Shown one piece after another: positions 51,121-60,371 of a DNA stretch of 64,000 bases; positions within the stretch are counted from its first letter, which is position 1; each line of letters starts with the position of its first letter. The stretch comes from Ramlibacter sp. (GTDB taxonomy: Bacteria > Pseudomonadota > Gammaproteobacteria > Burkholderiales > Burkholderiaceae_C), in contig JADJPY010000001.1 of the NCBI GenBank assembly GCA_016713005.1, positions 558,001 through 622,000 of the forward strand, in the 5' to 3' direction. A program made the position numbers and the translations under genes. The notes beneath the pieces are model-generated. The model worked only from the letters and a program-made list of their open reading frames with translations, was not told the origin of the DNA and made no database searches.

Positions 51121-53061
51121 TCAGGCCACCGCCTGCTCGATTTGTTCCGACAATTCCAGCCACCGTGCTTCGGCCGCGTCCAGCTGCAGCTGCACCTCCT
51201 TGAGGCGGCGGCCTGCCTCGGCCAGCGTCGACGGCGTGACGCCCGGGCTGGCCATGCGCGCTTCGAGCGCAGCCTTCTCGGCGCCCAGCGCCTCGATGCG
51301 CTCTTCGGCGCCCTGCAGCTCGCGCTTGAGCGGTTTGACCTGCGAACCGGCCACCCGCGCCGGCGCGGGCGCAGCGGGCACGGGCTGCGCGGCCTGTGCG
51401 GCCTCTTTGGCCTCTTCGCGCATGCGCTTGGCTTCGTCCAGCAGGTAGCGCTGGTAGTCGTCCAGGTCGCCGTCAAAATCGGTCACCACGCCGCGGCCCA
51501 CCAGCCAGAACTCGTCGCACACCGAGCGCAGCAGTGCGCGGTCGTGGCTCACCAGCATGAGCGTGCCTTCAAACTCGTTCAGCGCCACGGCCAGGGCCTC
51601 GCGCGTGGCCAGGTCCAGGTGGTTGGTGGGCTCGTCCAGCAGCAGCAGGTTGGGGCGCTGCCAGACCATCATGCACAGCACCAGGCGCGCTTTTTCGCCG
51701 CCGCTCATGGTGCCCACGGGCTGCTTGACCATGTCGCCGCTGAAGTTGAAGCTGCCCAGGAAGCCGCGCAGCGCCTGCTCGCCGGTGCTTTCCTTCACTG
51801 CGGTGCCCAGCTCGCGCGCCAGGCGCACCATGTGTTCCAGCGGGTTGTCCTGCGGGCGCAGCACGTCCAGCTCCTGCTGCGCAAAGTAGCCGATGTTCAG
51901 GCCCTTGCCCTCGGTCACGGTGCCGGCCAGTGCGCCCATTTCGCGCGCGATGGTCTTGACCAGCGTGGACTTGCCCTGGCCGTTGGCGCCCAGGATGCCG
52001 ATGCGCTGCCCGCCCTGGACCGAGCGGTTCACCCCGGTCAGGATGATCTTGGGCGCGGCGTCCTCCACCTCGTATCCAAAGCTCGCGCCGGTGATCGACA
52101 GCATCGGGTTGGGGATGTTGCCGGGCTCCTTGAACTCGAAGGTGAACTCGGCCTCGGCCAGCAGCGGCGCGACCTTCTCCATGCGCTCCAGGGCCTTCAC
52201 GCGGCTCTGCGCCTGCTTGGCCTTGCTGGCCTTGGCCTTGAAGCGGTCGATGAACTTCTGCAGGTGGGCGATTTTGTCCTGCTGCTTGGCATACGCCTGC
52301 TGCTGCAGCGCCATCTGCTCGGCGCGCAGCGTCTCAAACGCGCTGTAGTTGCCGCCGTAGCGTGTGAGCTGGGCGTTGGCAATGTGCAGCGTGACGTTGG
52401 TCACAGCGTCCAGGAACTCCCGGTCGTGGCTGATGACGATCATGGTGCCGGCGTACTTCTGCAGCCAGGCCTCCAGCCAGACCAGCGCGTCCAGGTCCAG
52501 GTGGTTGGTGGGCTCGTCCAGCAGCAGCAGGTCGCTCGGGCACATCAGCGCGCGCGCCAGTTGCAGGCGCATGCGCCAGCCGCCCGAAAAACTGTTCACT
52601 GGTCCGTCCAGTTCACCGGACTTGAAGCCCAGGCCCAGGATCAGCGCCTGCGCGCGCGGCACGGCGTCGTGCTCGCCCGCGTCGGCCAGGTCGGTGTAGG
52701 CGTGGGCCAGCTCCATGCCGATGTCGGCGTCGTCCGGGTTGGCTTCGTAGGCGGCCTCTATCGCCGCCAGCCGCTCGCGCAGCTCCAGCAGGCGGGTGTC
52801 TCCGCCCACCACAAAGTCGGTGGCGGATTCTTCCGTTTCGGGCATGTCCTGCGCGACCTGGGCCATGCGCCACTGCCTGGGCACGTAAAAATCGCCGCTG
52901 TCTTCGTGCAGCGACCCGTTGAACAGGGCAAACAGCGTGGACTTGCCCGCGCCGTTGCGCCCCACCAGACCGACTTTTTCGCCGGGGTTGATGGTGACGT
53001 TGGCGCCATTGAGCAGCACCTTGGCGCTGCGGCGCAGGATGACGTTCTTGAGTGTGATCAA
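51121..53061 (-). CDS. ABC-F family ATPase (YheS-like translation factor)
   Basis: A 646-residue soluble protein with two ABC domains. Walker A motifs are GRNGAGKST near residue 36 and GANGQGKST near 350. Signatures are NSFSGGWRMRLQLARALM and GTMSGGEKARLVLCMM, both with LLLLDEPTNHLDL. The linker between them (AKASKAKQAQSRVKALERME) inserts into the ribosomal E site in characterised ABC-F proteins. The length and a C-terminal coiled coil point to the YheS branch. It is not a transporter, since no membrane domain exists. Confidence 0.92.
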   Translation of the reverse strand: MITLKNVILRRSAKVLLNGANVTINPGEKVGLVGRNGAGKSTLFALFNGSLHEDSGDFYVPRQWRMAQVAQDMPETEESATDFVVGGDTRLLELRERLAAIEAAYEANPDDADIGMELAHAYTDLADAGEHDAVPRAQALILGLGFKSGELDGPVNSFSGGWRMRLQLARALMCPSDLLLLDEPTNHLDLDALVWLEAWLQKYAGTMIVISHDREFLDAVTNVTLHIANAQLTRYGGNYSAFETLRAEQMALQQQAYAKQQDKIAHLQKFIDRFKAKASKAKQAQSRVKALERMEKVAPLLAEAEFTFEFKEPGNIPNPMLSITGASFGYEVEDAAPKIILTGVNRSVQGGQRIGILGANGQGKSTLVKTIAREMGALAGTVTEGKGLNIGYFAQQELDVLRPQDNPLEHMVRLARELGTAVKESTGEQALRGFLGSFNFSGDMVKQPVGTMSGGEKARLVLCMMVWQRPNLLLLDEPTNHLDLATREALAVALNEFEGTLMLVSHDRALLRSVCDEFWLVGRGVVTDFDGDLDDYQRYLLDEAKRMREEAKEAAQAAQPVPAAPAPARVAGSQVKPLKRELQGAEERIEALGAEKAALEARMASPGVTPSTLAEAGRRLKEVQLQLDAAEARWLELSEQIEQAVA

Positions 53062-53076
53062 AACAGGGTTGCCCGT

Positions 53077-54207
53077 TCAGCGCAGCTGCAGCTCGTCGCC
53101 GCCGAAAGTGACGCCCAGCGGGTCGATCAGCACGCGTTTGGGGCCGGCTTCCACGTGCCCGGCGATGATGGCATCCACGCCCAGGCCACGGGCAATCGCC
53201 ACGGCCCGGTCGGCGTCTGCGGCCTTGAGGTACAGCGCAAAGCCCGCGCCCATGTTCAGGGTGCCGTAGGCCTCGTGGTCGTCCAGCCCGCATTCGCGCT
53301 GCATGAAGGCCAGCACGGGGGTCTTGTCCGGCACGGCGGTGATGCGGTAGCTCAGCGTGTGTGGGTGGCGCATCAGCTTGCGCCAGCCGTGGCCGGTGAT
53401 GTTGGCGCTGTAGTGCGGCACGATGCCGGCTGCGGCCAGCGCCTCGGTCACCGGCGAATACAGGGCGGTGGGCGCAAGCAGGGCGTCGCCAAACGTCTGG
53501 CCGTTGCCGATGTCGGTGAGGTAGCCCTTGGGCAGCCGCTCGGCCAGCTTGCGCGCCAGCGACAGCCCGTTGGCATGGATGCCGCTGGACGCCAGGAACA
53601 CGATGGCGTCGCCCGCGCCCAGATGCTCGCCCAGCGAGAGGCGGCTCTTGGGGCTGACGATGCCGGTGCACGACGCGGCCAGGTCCACCCGGCCATCGGC
53701 CACGATGCCGGCCAGCGCGGGCGTCTCGCCACCGCCCCAGGCCACGCCGCAGGTGTCGCAGGCTTTTTTCCAGCCGGCCACCAGCGCCTGTGCGCGGGCT
53801 GCGTCGCCAAACCAGTCGGAGCCGCCAGCGGCCCAATAGGCCTGCACCACCAGCGGTGTGGCACCGACGGTGATCAGGTCGTTGACGGCCATGGCAATGG
53901 TGTCCTGCGCGATGGCGTCGTAACGGCTGGTGCCGGTCAGGCGCGCCATCTCGTCGGCCACCAGCGTCTTGGTGCCCAGGCATTCGACGATGGAGGCCAG
54001 GTACATGGGGCCGATATCCACCACATAGGCCGACTCACCCCGCGAGGCCACCACTTCGCCAAAGCCGTGCGCGGCCAGATTGGCCCCGGTCGCGGCGGCG
54101 GCGCGCTGCGCGGCCACCTTGAGCGGGTCGATCAGGTCGTAGTTGACGCCGGCCTGTTCGTAGGTCAGCGGTGCGGCTGGCAGGCTGGTGGGCGGGGTGG
54201 CACTCAT
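53077..54207 (-). CDS. purM: Phosphoribosylformylglycinamidine cyclo-ligase (AIR synthetase)
   Basis: Fifth step of purine biosynthesis: ATP-dependent ring closure to aminoimidazole ribonucleotide. It has 376 residues, slightly longer than E. coli PurM because of an N-terminal lead before LTYEQAGVNYDLIDPLK. Conserved blocks are DIGPMYLASIVECLGTKTLV, GGGETPALAGIV and SSGIHANGLSLARKLAERL. It lies 15 bp before the ABC-F gene and 46 bp after prmB. Confidence 0.96.
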   Translation of the reverse strand: MSATPPTSLPAAPLTYEQAGVNYDLIDPLKVAAQRAAAATGANLAAHGFGEVVASRGESAYVVDIGPMYLASIVECLGTKTLVADEMARLTGTSRYDAIAQDTIAMAVNDLITVGATPLVVQAYWAAGGSDWFGDAARAQALVAGWKKACDTCGVAWGGGETPALAGIVADGRVDLAASCTGIVSPKSRLSLGEHLGAGDAIVFLASSGIHANGLSLARKLAERLPKGYLTDIGNGQTFGDALLAPTALYSPVTEALAAAGIVPHYSANITGHGWRKLMRHPHTLSYRITAVPDKTPVLAFMQRECGLDDHEAYGTLNMGAGFALYLKAADADRAVAIARGLGVDAIIAGHVEAGPKRVLIDPLGVTFGGDELQLR

Positions 54208-54253
54208 GGATGGGTGGTTTGGGGTTAGCCCCCGATTATCCCTTGTGCAGGGT

Positions 54254-55126
54254 TCAGGCGAGGGCGTCGCGGGTCAGCAGCAGGACCTGGTCTTCGCCAG
54301 CGCTGGTTTCCAGCCAGACGGGCTCCAGGTGGGGGAACGCCGCTTCGAAGTTTTCGGCCTCGTTGCCGATCTCCAGCACCAGCACGCCGTGCGCGGCCAG
54401 GCGCGAGGGCGCATCGCGCAGCAGGGCGCGGATGAAGTCCATGCCGTCGCTGCCCCCGGCGGTGTTGCCGTCCAGCGCCAGCGCGGGCTCGGCGCGGTAC
54501 TCGGGCGGCAGCGCGGCCATGCTCTGCGCGTTGACGTAGGGCGGGTTGCACAGGATCAGGTCGTAGGGGCCGCTCAGCGCCTGCAGGCCGTCGCCCTGGT
54601 GCAGCGTGATGCGCTCCTGCAGTCCATGGCGGTCCACATTGATGCGGGCCACGGCCAGCGCGTCGGCCGACAGGTCGGACGCATCCACACGGATGTCGGG
54701 CCAGGCCATGGCGGCCAGCACGGCCAGGCTGCCATTGCCGGTGCACAGGTCCAGCACGCGGGTGGTGTGCTCGCCCAGCCAGGGGTCGATGCTGCCGTCG
54801 GCGACGAGCTCGGCGATCAGCGAGCGCGGCACGATCGCGCGCTCATCCACGTAAAACGGCACGCCCTGCAGCCAGGCCTCCTGCGTGAGGTAGGCGGCGG
54901 GCTTGCGGCTGCTGATGCGTGCTACAAAAAGCGTAGCAATCTTTTCAGCATCGGCGGGGGCTACAGGCCTGTTTGACACCGAATCCAGATCGTCCAGCGG
55001 CAGCCCCAGCTGCCACAGCACCAGCCAGGCGGCCTCGTCAAAGGCGTTGGCCGTGCCGTGCCCGAAGGACACGCCTGCGTCGGCGAGCTGCCTGGCGCCC
55101 GCCTCGATGTGGTCCAGCACGTTCAC
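54254..55126 (-). CDS. prmB: 50S ribosomal protein L3 N5-glutamine methyltransferase, with in-frame repeat insertion
   Basis: SAM-dependent enzyme that methylates a glutamine of ribosomal protein uL3. It has 290 residues with SAM motif VLDLCTGNGSLAVLAAM near residue 125 and the catalytic NPPY in DLILCNPPYVNAQSMAALPP. Repeat copy K interrupts the N-terminal substrate domain, adding about 20 residues (NRPVAPADAEKIATLFVARI) before SSRKPAAYL. The start overlaps the dapE stop (ATGA). Confidence 0.93.
   Translation of the reverse strand: MNVLDHIEAGARQLADAGVSFGHGTANAFDEAAWLVLWQLGLPLDDLDSVSNRPVAPADAEKIATLFVARISSRKPAAYLTQEAWLQGVPFYVDERAIVPRSLIAELVADGSIDPWLGEHTTRVLDLCTGNGSLAVLAAMAWPDIRVDASDLSADALAVARINVDRHGLQERITLHQGDGLQALSGPYDLILCNPPYVNAQSMAALPPEYRAEPALALDGNTAGGSDGMDFIRALLRDAPSRLAAHGVLVLEIGNEAENFEAAFPHLEPVWLETSAGEDQVLLLTRDALA
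54921..54976 (+). repeat. Gene-invading repeat, copy K (inside prmB)
   Basis: GCTACAAAAAGCGTAGC, then ATCTTTTCAGCATCG and GCGGGGGCTACAGGCCTGTT. The palindrome stem here is GCTAC/GTAGC, a paired change from GCTAT/ATAGC. It is inserted against the direction of prmB, and the frame stays open. Confidence 0.75.
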
Positions 55127-56298
55127 GGCGCCAGGCTCGCGTTGAGCCGCTCCAGCGTGCGCCGGTAGATGTTTTTCAGCGGTTCGATCTCCGCCACGGC
55201 CAGATGCTCGTCGATCTTGTGGATCATGGCGTTGACCGGCCCGAACTCGATCACCTGCGGGCAGATCCGCGCGATGAAGCGCCCGTCGCTGGTGCCGCCG
55301 GTGGTGGACAGCTCGGTCTGGATGCCGGTCTCGTCCAGGATGGCGCCGCGCACGGCATCCACCAGGTCACCCGGCGTCGTCAGGAACGGCAGCCCGCCCA
55401 CCGTCCACTGCAGTTCGTACTCAAGGCCATGCTTGTCCAGCACGGCGCGCACGCGCTCCTGCAGGCCCTGGGGCGTGGACTCGGTGCAGAAGCGGAAATT
55501 GAAGTCCACCACCACCGTGCCGGGGATGACGTTGCTGGCCCCCGTGCCGCCGTGGATGTTGCTGACCTGCCAGCTGGTGGGCTGGAAGAACGCGTTGCCG
55601 CGGTCCCACTCGATGGTGGTCAGCTCGGCCAGCGCCGGCGCCAGCTGGTGGATGGGGTTGCGCGCCAGCTGCGGGTAGGCAATGTGGCCCTGGATGCCCT
55701 TGACCGTGAGCTTGCCGCCCATGGTGCCGCGCCGGCCGTTCTTGATCATGTCGCCGGTGCGCTGCACGGAGGTCGGCTCGCCCACGATGCACCAGTCGGG
55801 CGACTCGCCGTTCGACTTGAGCATCTCGCACACCACCACCGTGCCGTCGGTGGCGGGGCCTTCCTCGTCGCTTGTCAGCAGCAGGGCAATCGAGAGCGCG
55901 GGGTTGGGGTTGGCGGCCAGGAACTCCTCGACCGCCACCACGAAGGCGGCGATCGAGGTCTTCATGTCGGCGGCGCCGCGGCCGTAGAGCTTGCCGTCGC
56001 GGTGCGTGGGCGTGAAAGGGTCGCTCGTCCACTGCGCCAGCGGGCCTGTGGGCACGACATCGGTGTGGCCGGCGAATGCTATTGTTTTTGTAGCGGGTGC
56101 GCCAGCACTGGCGGGGGCTGCAGCCCGTTTTGCCCACAAATTTGTGACGCGGAAGCTGTCTGGCCCGCTGCAGATCGTCTGGCAGGCAAACCCCAGCGCG
56201 GCCAGCCGCTGCGCCAGCAATGCCTGGCAACCCCCGTCGTCGGGCGTGACCGAGGGGCGCGAAATCAGTTCTTCGGCGAGCTGGAGGGTTCGGGACAT
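55123..56298 (-). CDS. dapE: Succinyl-diaminopimelate desuccinylase, with in-frame repeat insertion
   Basis: Zinc metallopeptidase of lysine/diaminopimelate synthesis. It has 391 residues with metal ligands in IAFAGHTDVVPTGP and GRGAADMKTSIAAF and the catalytic glutamate in SDEEGPATDGT. Repeat copy L adds about 20 residues (AKRAAAPASAGAPATKT) just before the first metal-binding strand, close to the active site in the linear sequence but at a loop position. With dapC and dapD it gives three genes of the succinylase branch in one cluster. Confidence 0.95.
   Translation of the reverse strand: MSRTLQLAEELISRPSVTPDDGGCQALLAQRLAALGFACQTICSGPDSFRVTNLWAKRAAAPASAGAPATKTIAFAGHTDVVPTGPLAQWTSDPFTPTHRDGKLYGRGAADMKTSIAAFVVAVEEFLAANPNPALSIALLLTSDEEGPATDGTVVVCEMLKSNGESPDWCIVGEPTSVQRTGDMIKNGRRGTMGGKLTVKGIQGHIAYPQLARNPIHQLAPALAELTTIEWDRGNAFFQPTSWQVSNIHGGTGASNVIPGTVVVDFNFRFCTESTPQGLQERVRAVLDKHGLEYELQWTVGGLPFLTTPGDLVDAVRGAILDETGIQTELSTTGGTSDGRFIARICPQVIEFGPVNAMIHKIDEHLAVAEIEPLKNIYRRTLERLNASLAP
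56078..56150 (+). repeat. Gene-invading repeat, copy L (inside dapE)
   Basis: GCTATTGTTTTTGTAGCGGG, TGCGCCAGCACTGGC, GGGGGCTGCAGCCCGTTTTG, then an AT-rich tail ending CACAAATTTGTGA. It is inserted opposite to dapE with the frame kept open. Confidence 0.82.
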
Positions 56299-56322
56299 AC
56301 GCTCAGTCGCGGGGGCTCATGG

Positions 56323-57477
56323 TCAGTGCTTCACGTCGAGGGTGATCTCGGTAAACGACGGCGTGTCGTCCGGATCGTCCTCGGCCTCGGCCGCCTTGTT
56401 GGCCGCGGCAAAGTCGTTTTGCAGACGCCACATCAGGTTGGTGGGCGAGTCGGCGTAGAGCAGGCCTTCCTTGCGGTCGACCGTGCCTTCGACGATCAGG
56501 CGGGCAATGTCGGCCTCGAACGTCTGCGAGCCGTCGGCCATGGACTTTTCCATCGCCTCCTTGACGCCCGAGAAGTCGCCTTTTTCGATCAGTTCGCTCA
56601 CCAGCTTGGTGTTGAGCATGATCTCCACCGCCGGGGCGCGGCTGCCGTGCACCGTGCGCAGCAGGCGCTGCGACACCACGGCTTTAAGGGCCGCGGCCAG
56701 GTCACCGAGCATGGTGGGGCGCACCTCCACCGGATAGAAGCTGAGCACGCGGTTGAGCGCCTGGTAGCTGTTGTTGGCGTGCATGGTGGCCAGGCACAGG
56801 TGGCCCGACTGGGCGTAGGCGATGGCCGCGGACATGGTCTCGCGGTCGCGGATTTCGCCCACCAGGATCACGTCGGGCGCCTGGCGCAGCGCGTTCTTCA
56901 GAGCGATCTGCATGGTCTGCGTGTCGCTGCCGACCTCGCGCTGGTTGACCACCGATTTCTTGTTCTTGAAGATGAACTCCACCGGGTCCTCGATGGTGAG
57001 GATGTGGCCCGAGACCTTCTCGTTGCGGTGGTCCATCATCGCGGCCAGCGTGGTGCTCTTGCCCGCGCCGGTGGCGCCCACCATCAGCAGCAGGCCGCGC
57101 TTTTCCATGATCAGGTCGCTCAGGATGGGCGGCACGCCCAGCGAGCCCAGCGCGGGGATGTCGCTGGTGATGTAGCGGATCACGGCGGCGTAGGAGCCGC
57201 GCTGGCGCATCGCGCTGATCCGGAAATTGCCTGCGCCCTCCACGGCGTGCGCCATGTTGAGCTCGCCGGTCTCGACCAGCTCCTCGATGCGCTTCGGGGG
57301 CAGCAGCTCGGCCAGCAGGCCCTTGGTGGCGTCGGGCGGCAGCACCTGGTTGTTGATCGGGATGGTCTGCCCGTTGATCTTGATCATCGCCGGCGCGTTG
57401 GCGGTCAGGTAGACGTCCGACGCCTTCTTGTCTGCCATCAGCCGCAGGATCCGTTCCATCGTGCCCATGGTTGCCAT
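56323..57477 (-). CDS. pilU: PilU, type IV pilus retraction ATPase
   Basis: A 384-residue ATPase of the PilT/PilU family that helps retract type IV pili for twitching motility and DNA uptake. Walker A is VGATGAGKSTTLAAMM near residue 133, the Asp box is ILTIEDPVEFIF, Walker B is VILVGEIRDRETMS and the His box is GHLCLATMHANNS. It lies between dapD and dapE, as in related genomes, with no other pilus gene in view. The longer, acidic C terminus (EAEDDPDDTPSFTEI) fits PilU better than PilT. Confidence 0.9.
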   Translation of the reverse strand: MATMGTMERILRLMADKKASDVYLTANAPAMIKINGQTIPINNQVLPPDATKGLLAELLPPKRIEELVETGELNMAHAVEGAGNFRISAMRQRGSYAAVIRYITSDIPALGSLGVPPILSDLIMEKRGLLLMVGATGAGKSTTLAAMMDHRNEKVSGHILTIEDPVEFIFKNKKSVVNQREVGSDTQTMQIALKNALRQAPDVILVGEIRDRETMSAAIAYAQSGHLCLATMHANNSYQALNRVLSFYPVEVRPTMLGDLAAALKAVVSQRLLRTVHGSRAPAVEIMLNTKLVSELIEKGDFSGVKEAMEKSMADGSQTFEADIARLIVEGTVDRKEGLLYADSPTNLMWRLQNDFAAANKAAEAEDDPDDTPSFTEITLDVKH

Positions 57478-57528
57478 GTGTGGACTCCCGTCAGGTGGTG
57501 TGTGGGTTGGTTGCCGGGACTGAACGCG

Positions 57529-58353
57529 TCAGTCGCGCAGCAGGTCGTTGAGGCTGGTCTTGGCGCGGGTCTGCGCGTCCACCCGCTTGACGATCACCGC
57601 GCAATACAGGCTGTACTTGCCGTCGGCGCTGGGCAGGTTGCCGCTGACCACCACCGAGCCGGCGGGGATGCGGCCATACGTCACGGTGCCGGTGGCGCGG
57701 TCGTAGATCTTGGTGCTCTGGCCGATGTACACGCCCATGCTGATGACCGAGTTCTCTTCGACGATCACGCCCTCGACCACCTCGGAGCGCGCCCCGATGA
57801 AGCAGTTGTCCTCGATGATGGTCGGGTTGGCCTGCAGGGGCTCGAGCACGCCGCCCAGCCCCACGCCGCCCGAGAGGTGCACGTTCTTGCCCACCTGGGC
57901 GCAGCTGCCCACCGTGGCCCAAGTGTCCACCATGGTGCCTTCGTCCACATAGGCGCCGATGTTCACATAGCTGGGCATCAGGATCGCGCCCTTGGCGATG
58001 TAGCTGCCGCGCCGCGCCGTGGCCGGGGGCACCACGCGCACGCCGGTGGCCTTCATCTGGGCCTCGTCCAGGTGCGCGAACTTGGTTTGCACCTTGTCGT
58101 AAAAGCCGAAGTCGCCCGCGCGCATGACGGCGTTGTCCTTGAGCCGGAAGCTCAGCAGCACGGCTTTCTTGATCCACTGGTGGGTGGTCCACTGGCCCAC
58201 ACCCTGGCGCGTGGCCACGCGCAGGCGCCCGGCGTTGAGCTCGGCGATCACGTGCTCGACGGCTTCGCTCACCTCTTTGGGGGCGGCGGCGGGCGAAAGG
58301 TTGGCGCGGTTTTCCCACGCGGCGTCGATCAGGGTCTGGAGCTGTTGGGTCAT
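57529..58353 (-). CDS. dapD: 2,3,4,5-tetrahydropyridine-2,6-dicarboxylate N-succinyltransferase
   Basis: Commits the succinylase branch of lysine/diaminopimelate synthesis. It has 274 residues: an N-terminal helical domain, then left-handed beta-helix hexapeptide repeats (ARRGSYIAKGAILMPSYVNI, GAYVDEGTMVDTWATVGSCA). The ATG at 58353 matches the family start MTQQLQTLIDAAWENRA. It is the gene after dapC on the same strand. Confidence 0.96.
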   Translation of the reverse strand: MTQQLQTLIDAAWENRANLSPAAAPKEVSEAVEHVIAELNAGRLRVATRQGVGQWTTHQWIKKAVLLSFRLKDNAVMRAGDFGFYDKVQTKFAHLDEAQMKATGVRVVPPATARRGSYIAKGAILMPSYVNIGAYVDEGTMVDTWATVGSCAQVGKNVHLSGGVGLGGVLEPLQANPTIIEDNCFIGARSEVVEGVIVEENSVISMGVYIGQSTKIYDRATGTVTYGRIPAGSVVVSGNLPSADGKYSLYCAVIVKRVDAQTRAKTSLNDLLRD

Positions 58354-58378
58354 GGGTTCAAAAAAACTAAGGGAAACG

Positions 58379-59585
58379 TCAATGGGGTTGCGACTGCACA
58401 AACTGCACGATGCGCTGCGCGGCCTCGAGGCACTCGGCGGTATCGGCCACCAGCGCCATGCGCACACGCCCGGTGCCCGGGTTGCCGCCCGCCGCGTCGC
58501 GGGCCAGGTAGCTGCCGGGCAGCACCGTGACATTGTATTGAGCCAGCAGCTGGCGCGAGAATTCGGTTTCGCTGCCCCCACAGGTGCCGCGCACACCGGC
58601 CCACAGGTAAAACCCCGCGTCCGGCAGGGACACATCCAGCACCTGTGCCAGGAGCGGCGTGACCTGGGCGAACTTCTCGCGGTACAGGGCCCGGTTGGCC
58701 ACCACATGGGCCTCGTCGTTCCAGGCGGCCATGCTGGCGGCCTGCACCGCCAGTCCCATGGCGCTGCCGTGATACGTGCGGTACAGCAAGAACTGCTTCA
58801 GGATGTCCGCATCCCCCGCCACAAAGCCGCTGCGCATGCCCGGCACGTTGCTGCGCTTGGACAGGCTGGTAAACGCCACCAGGTTGCGGAAATCCCCGCG
58901 CCCCAACTGCGCCGCCGCCTCCAGGGAGCCCAGCGGCGGCTCGTCGCGGAAATAGATCTCGCTGTAGCACTCGTCCGAGGCAATCACAAAACCGTGGCGT
59001 TCACTCAGCTCGAACAGGCGGCGCCATTCGTCCAGCGGCATTACCGCGCCGGTGGGGTTGCCGGGTGAGCACACAAACAGCAGCTGCGTGCGCGCCCACA
59101 CGTCCTCGGGCACGCTGTCCCAGTCGGACGCAAAGTTGCGCGCCGGGTCGCTGGGCACGTAGTAGGGCTCGGCGCCGGCCAGCAGCGCGGCGCCCTCATA
59201 CACCTGGTAGAACGGGTTGGGGCTGATGACGGTGGGCTGCGCCCTGGTGGGGTCGATCACCACCTGAGTCAGCGCAAACAGCGCCTCGCGCGAGCCGTTG
59301 ACCGGCAACACCTGCGTGGCTGCGTCCAGCGTCAGGCCGTAACGGCGTTTCAGCCACCCGGCCATGGCCTCGCGCAACGCCGGCTCGCCCGCAGTGATGG
59401 GGTAGCGCGCCAGCCCGTCCAGGCTGTTGCACAGGGGCCTGCTTGATCAGCTCGGGCGTGGCGTGGCGCGGCCCGCCAATGCCAAGGCTGATGGGTTTGA
59501 AGTCGGGGTTGGGTGTGATGTCGGCGTGCAGCAGGCGCAGTCGCTCGAAAGGGTAGGGCTGCAGGCGCGAGAGCAGGGGGTTCAT
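58379..59585 (-). CDS. dapC: Succinyldiaminopimelate transaminase DapC, with one frameshift
   Basis: PLP-dependent aminotransferase of the succinylase lysine pathway. The first part, MNPLLSRLQPYPFERLRLLH to ATPELIKQA, is in one frame; the rest (LCNSLDGLARYPITAGEP onward, with PLP lysine in AFTSLSKRSNVPG) is in another. The shift falls at a run of four G (59434-59437). Removing one base gives an uninterrupted protein of about 401 residues, the normal size. dapD and dapE in the same cluster are intact, so a sequencing error is more likely than loss. Confidence 0.88.
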
Positions 59586-59923
59586 GGGGGTGGATTATCG
59601 CTGCGGGCTTTCATTCCAAGGCTTCTTCGGGATCAGGCGGGCAGGGGACTCTTTGCGCCAATGCTGTCTAGGGATCAGGTGGGCAGTGGACAGTGCTGCG
59701 CTCGTGTCCCCCGGGCTGGCTGCGCCAGCCCTCCTCCTTTACCTCGCTTCGCACCATCCCTTGTCCACCTGATCCAGCGGGGAGGTTGACACCACCATGC
59801 GAAGTTGATCAATACGGTACTAAAGGTACTTTCAAGCAGAACTTCGTATCAAATAGGGCGACTTTTCTGCGTCCATCACCACAATGACCCACACAAGCAT
59901 GTGCTTGGGCCTTGAGGTTCTGT
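59586..59923. repeat. Non-coding stretch with a copy of the second repeat family
   Basis: No gene is visible here. A full copy of the second repeat lies at 59671-59780: GGATCAGGTGGGCAG at the left, CCACCTGATCCAGC as its inverted partner at the right, and between them CTCGTGTCCCCCG, the hairpin GGCTGGC-TGC-GCCAGCC and CCTCCTCCTTTACCTCGCT. A related GGGATCAGGCGGGCAGGGG motif lies at about 59628. The remaining 140 bases up to the lipoprotein gene show no recognisable element. Confidence 0.75.
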
Positions 59924-60367
59924 ATGAGTCTGATCTTTCGTCCCGTTCGTCTAGCCGGCGTGGCCGGTGCCCTGGTGGCTGCGGCGGCCCTGACGGGCTG
60001 CTATGTGGTGCCCATCCACCCGCATCAGCAACAACCGGCACCCGTGGTGCATGCGCCGCCCGCCCCGGTGACCTTTACCGCGCGGCTGTACCCGGCCAAC
60101 GACATGGCCACCGGCTACGGCATGGTGGGCGCCACGGTGACGAATGACCTGAACGGGCGTGGCCACTTCAACACCACCATTGGTGGCGAGCTGTTCACCG
60201 GCGAGGCCACCCGCGTCTCAGGCTCGTCGCGCGACGGCCTGGCCAACGGCGCGGGCAACCGCGGCAGCTACATCAACTGCCGCTACACCATGAACTCGGC
60301 CACGCTGGGCACGGGCACCTGCCGGCTGAACAACGGCGCGGTGTTCAGCATGCATGTGGGCAGCTGA
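59924..60367 (+). CDS. Hypothetical lipoprotein
   Basis: A 147-residue protein with a lipoprotein signal peptide (LAGVAGALVAAAALTGC, lipobox LTGC near residue 26), a Pro/His-rich linker (IHPHQQQPAPVVHAPPAP) and a small beta-rich domain (VTFTARLYPANDMATGYGMV). One cysteine pair (INCRYTMNSATLGTGTCRL) may form a disulfide. The ATG at 59924 follows a GAGG site six bases upstream. The function is unknown. It converges on the YiiX-like gene with a four-base gap. Confidence 0.75.
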   Translation: MSLIFRPVRLAGVAGALVAAAALTGCYVVPIHPHQQQPAPVVHAPPAPVTFTARLYPANDMATGYGMVGATVTNDLNGRGHFNTTIGGELFTGEATRVSGSSRDGLANGAGNRGSYINCRYTMNSATLGTGTCRLNNGAVFSMHVGS

Positions 60368-60371
60368 TGAC

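Noticed and set aside
59671..59780. Possible CRISPR or tandem repeat array in the repeat-rich 59.6-59.8-kb stretch
   Set aside because: The repeats are inverted and differ in spacing, with no regular direct-repeat/spacer pattern and no cas genes in the window.
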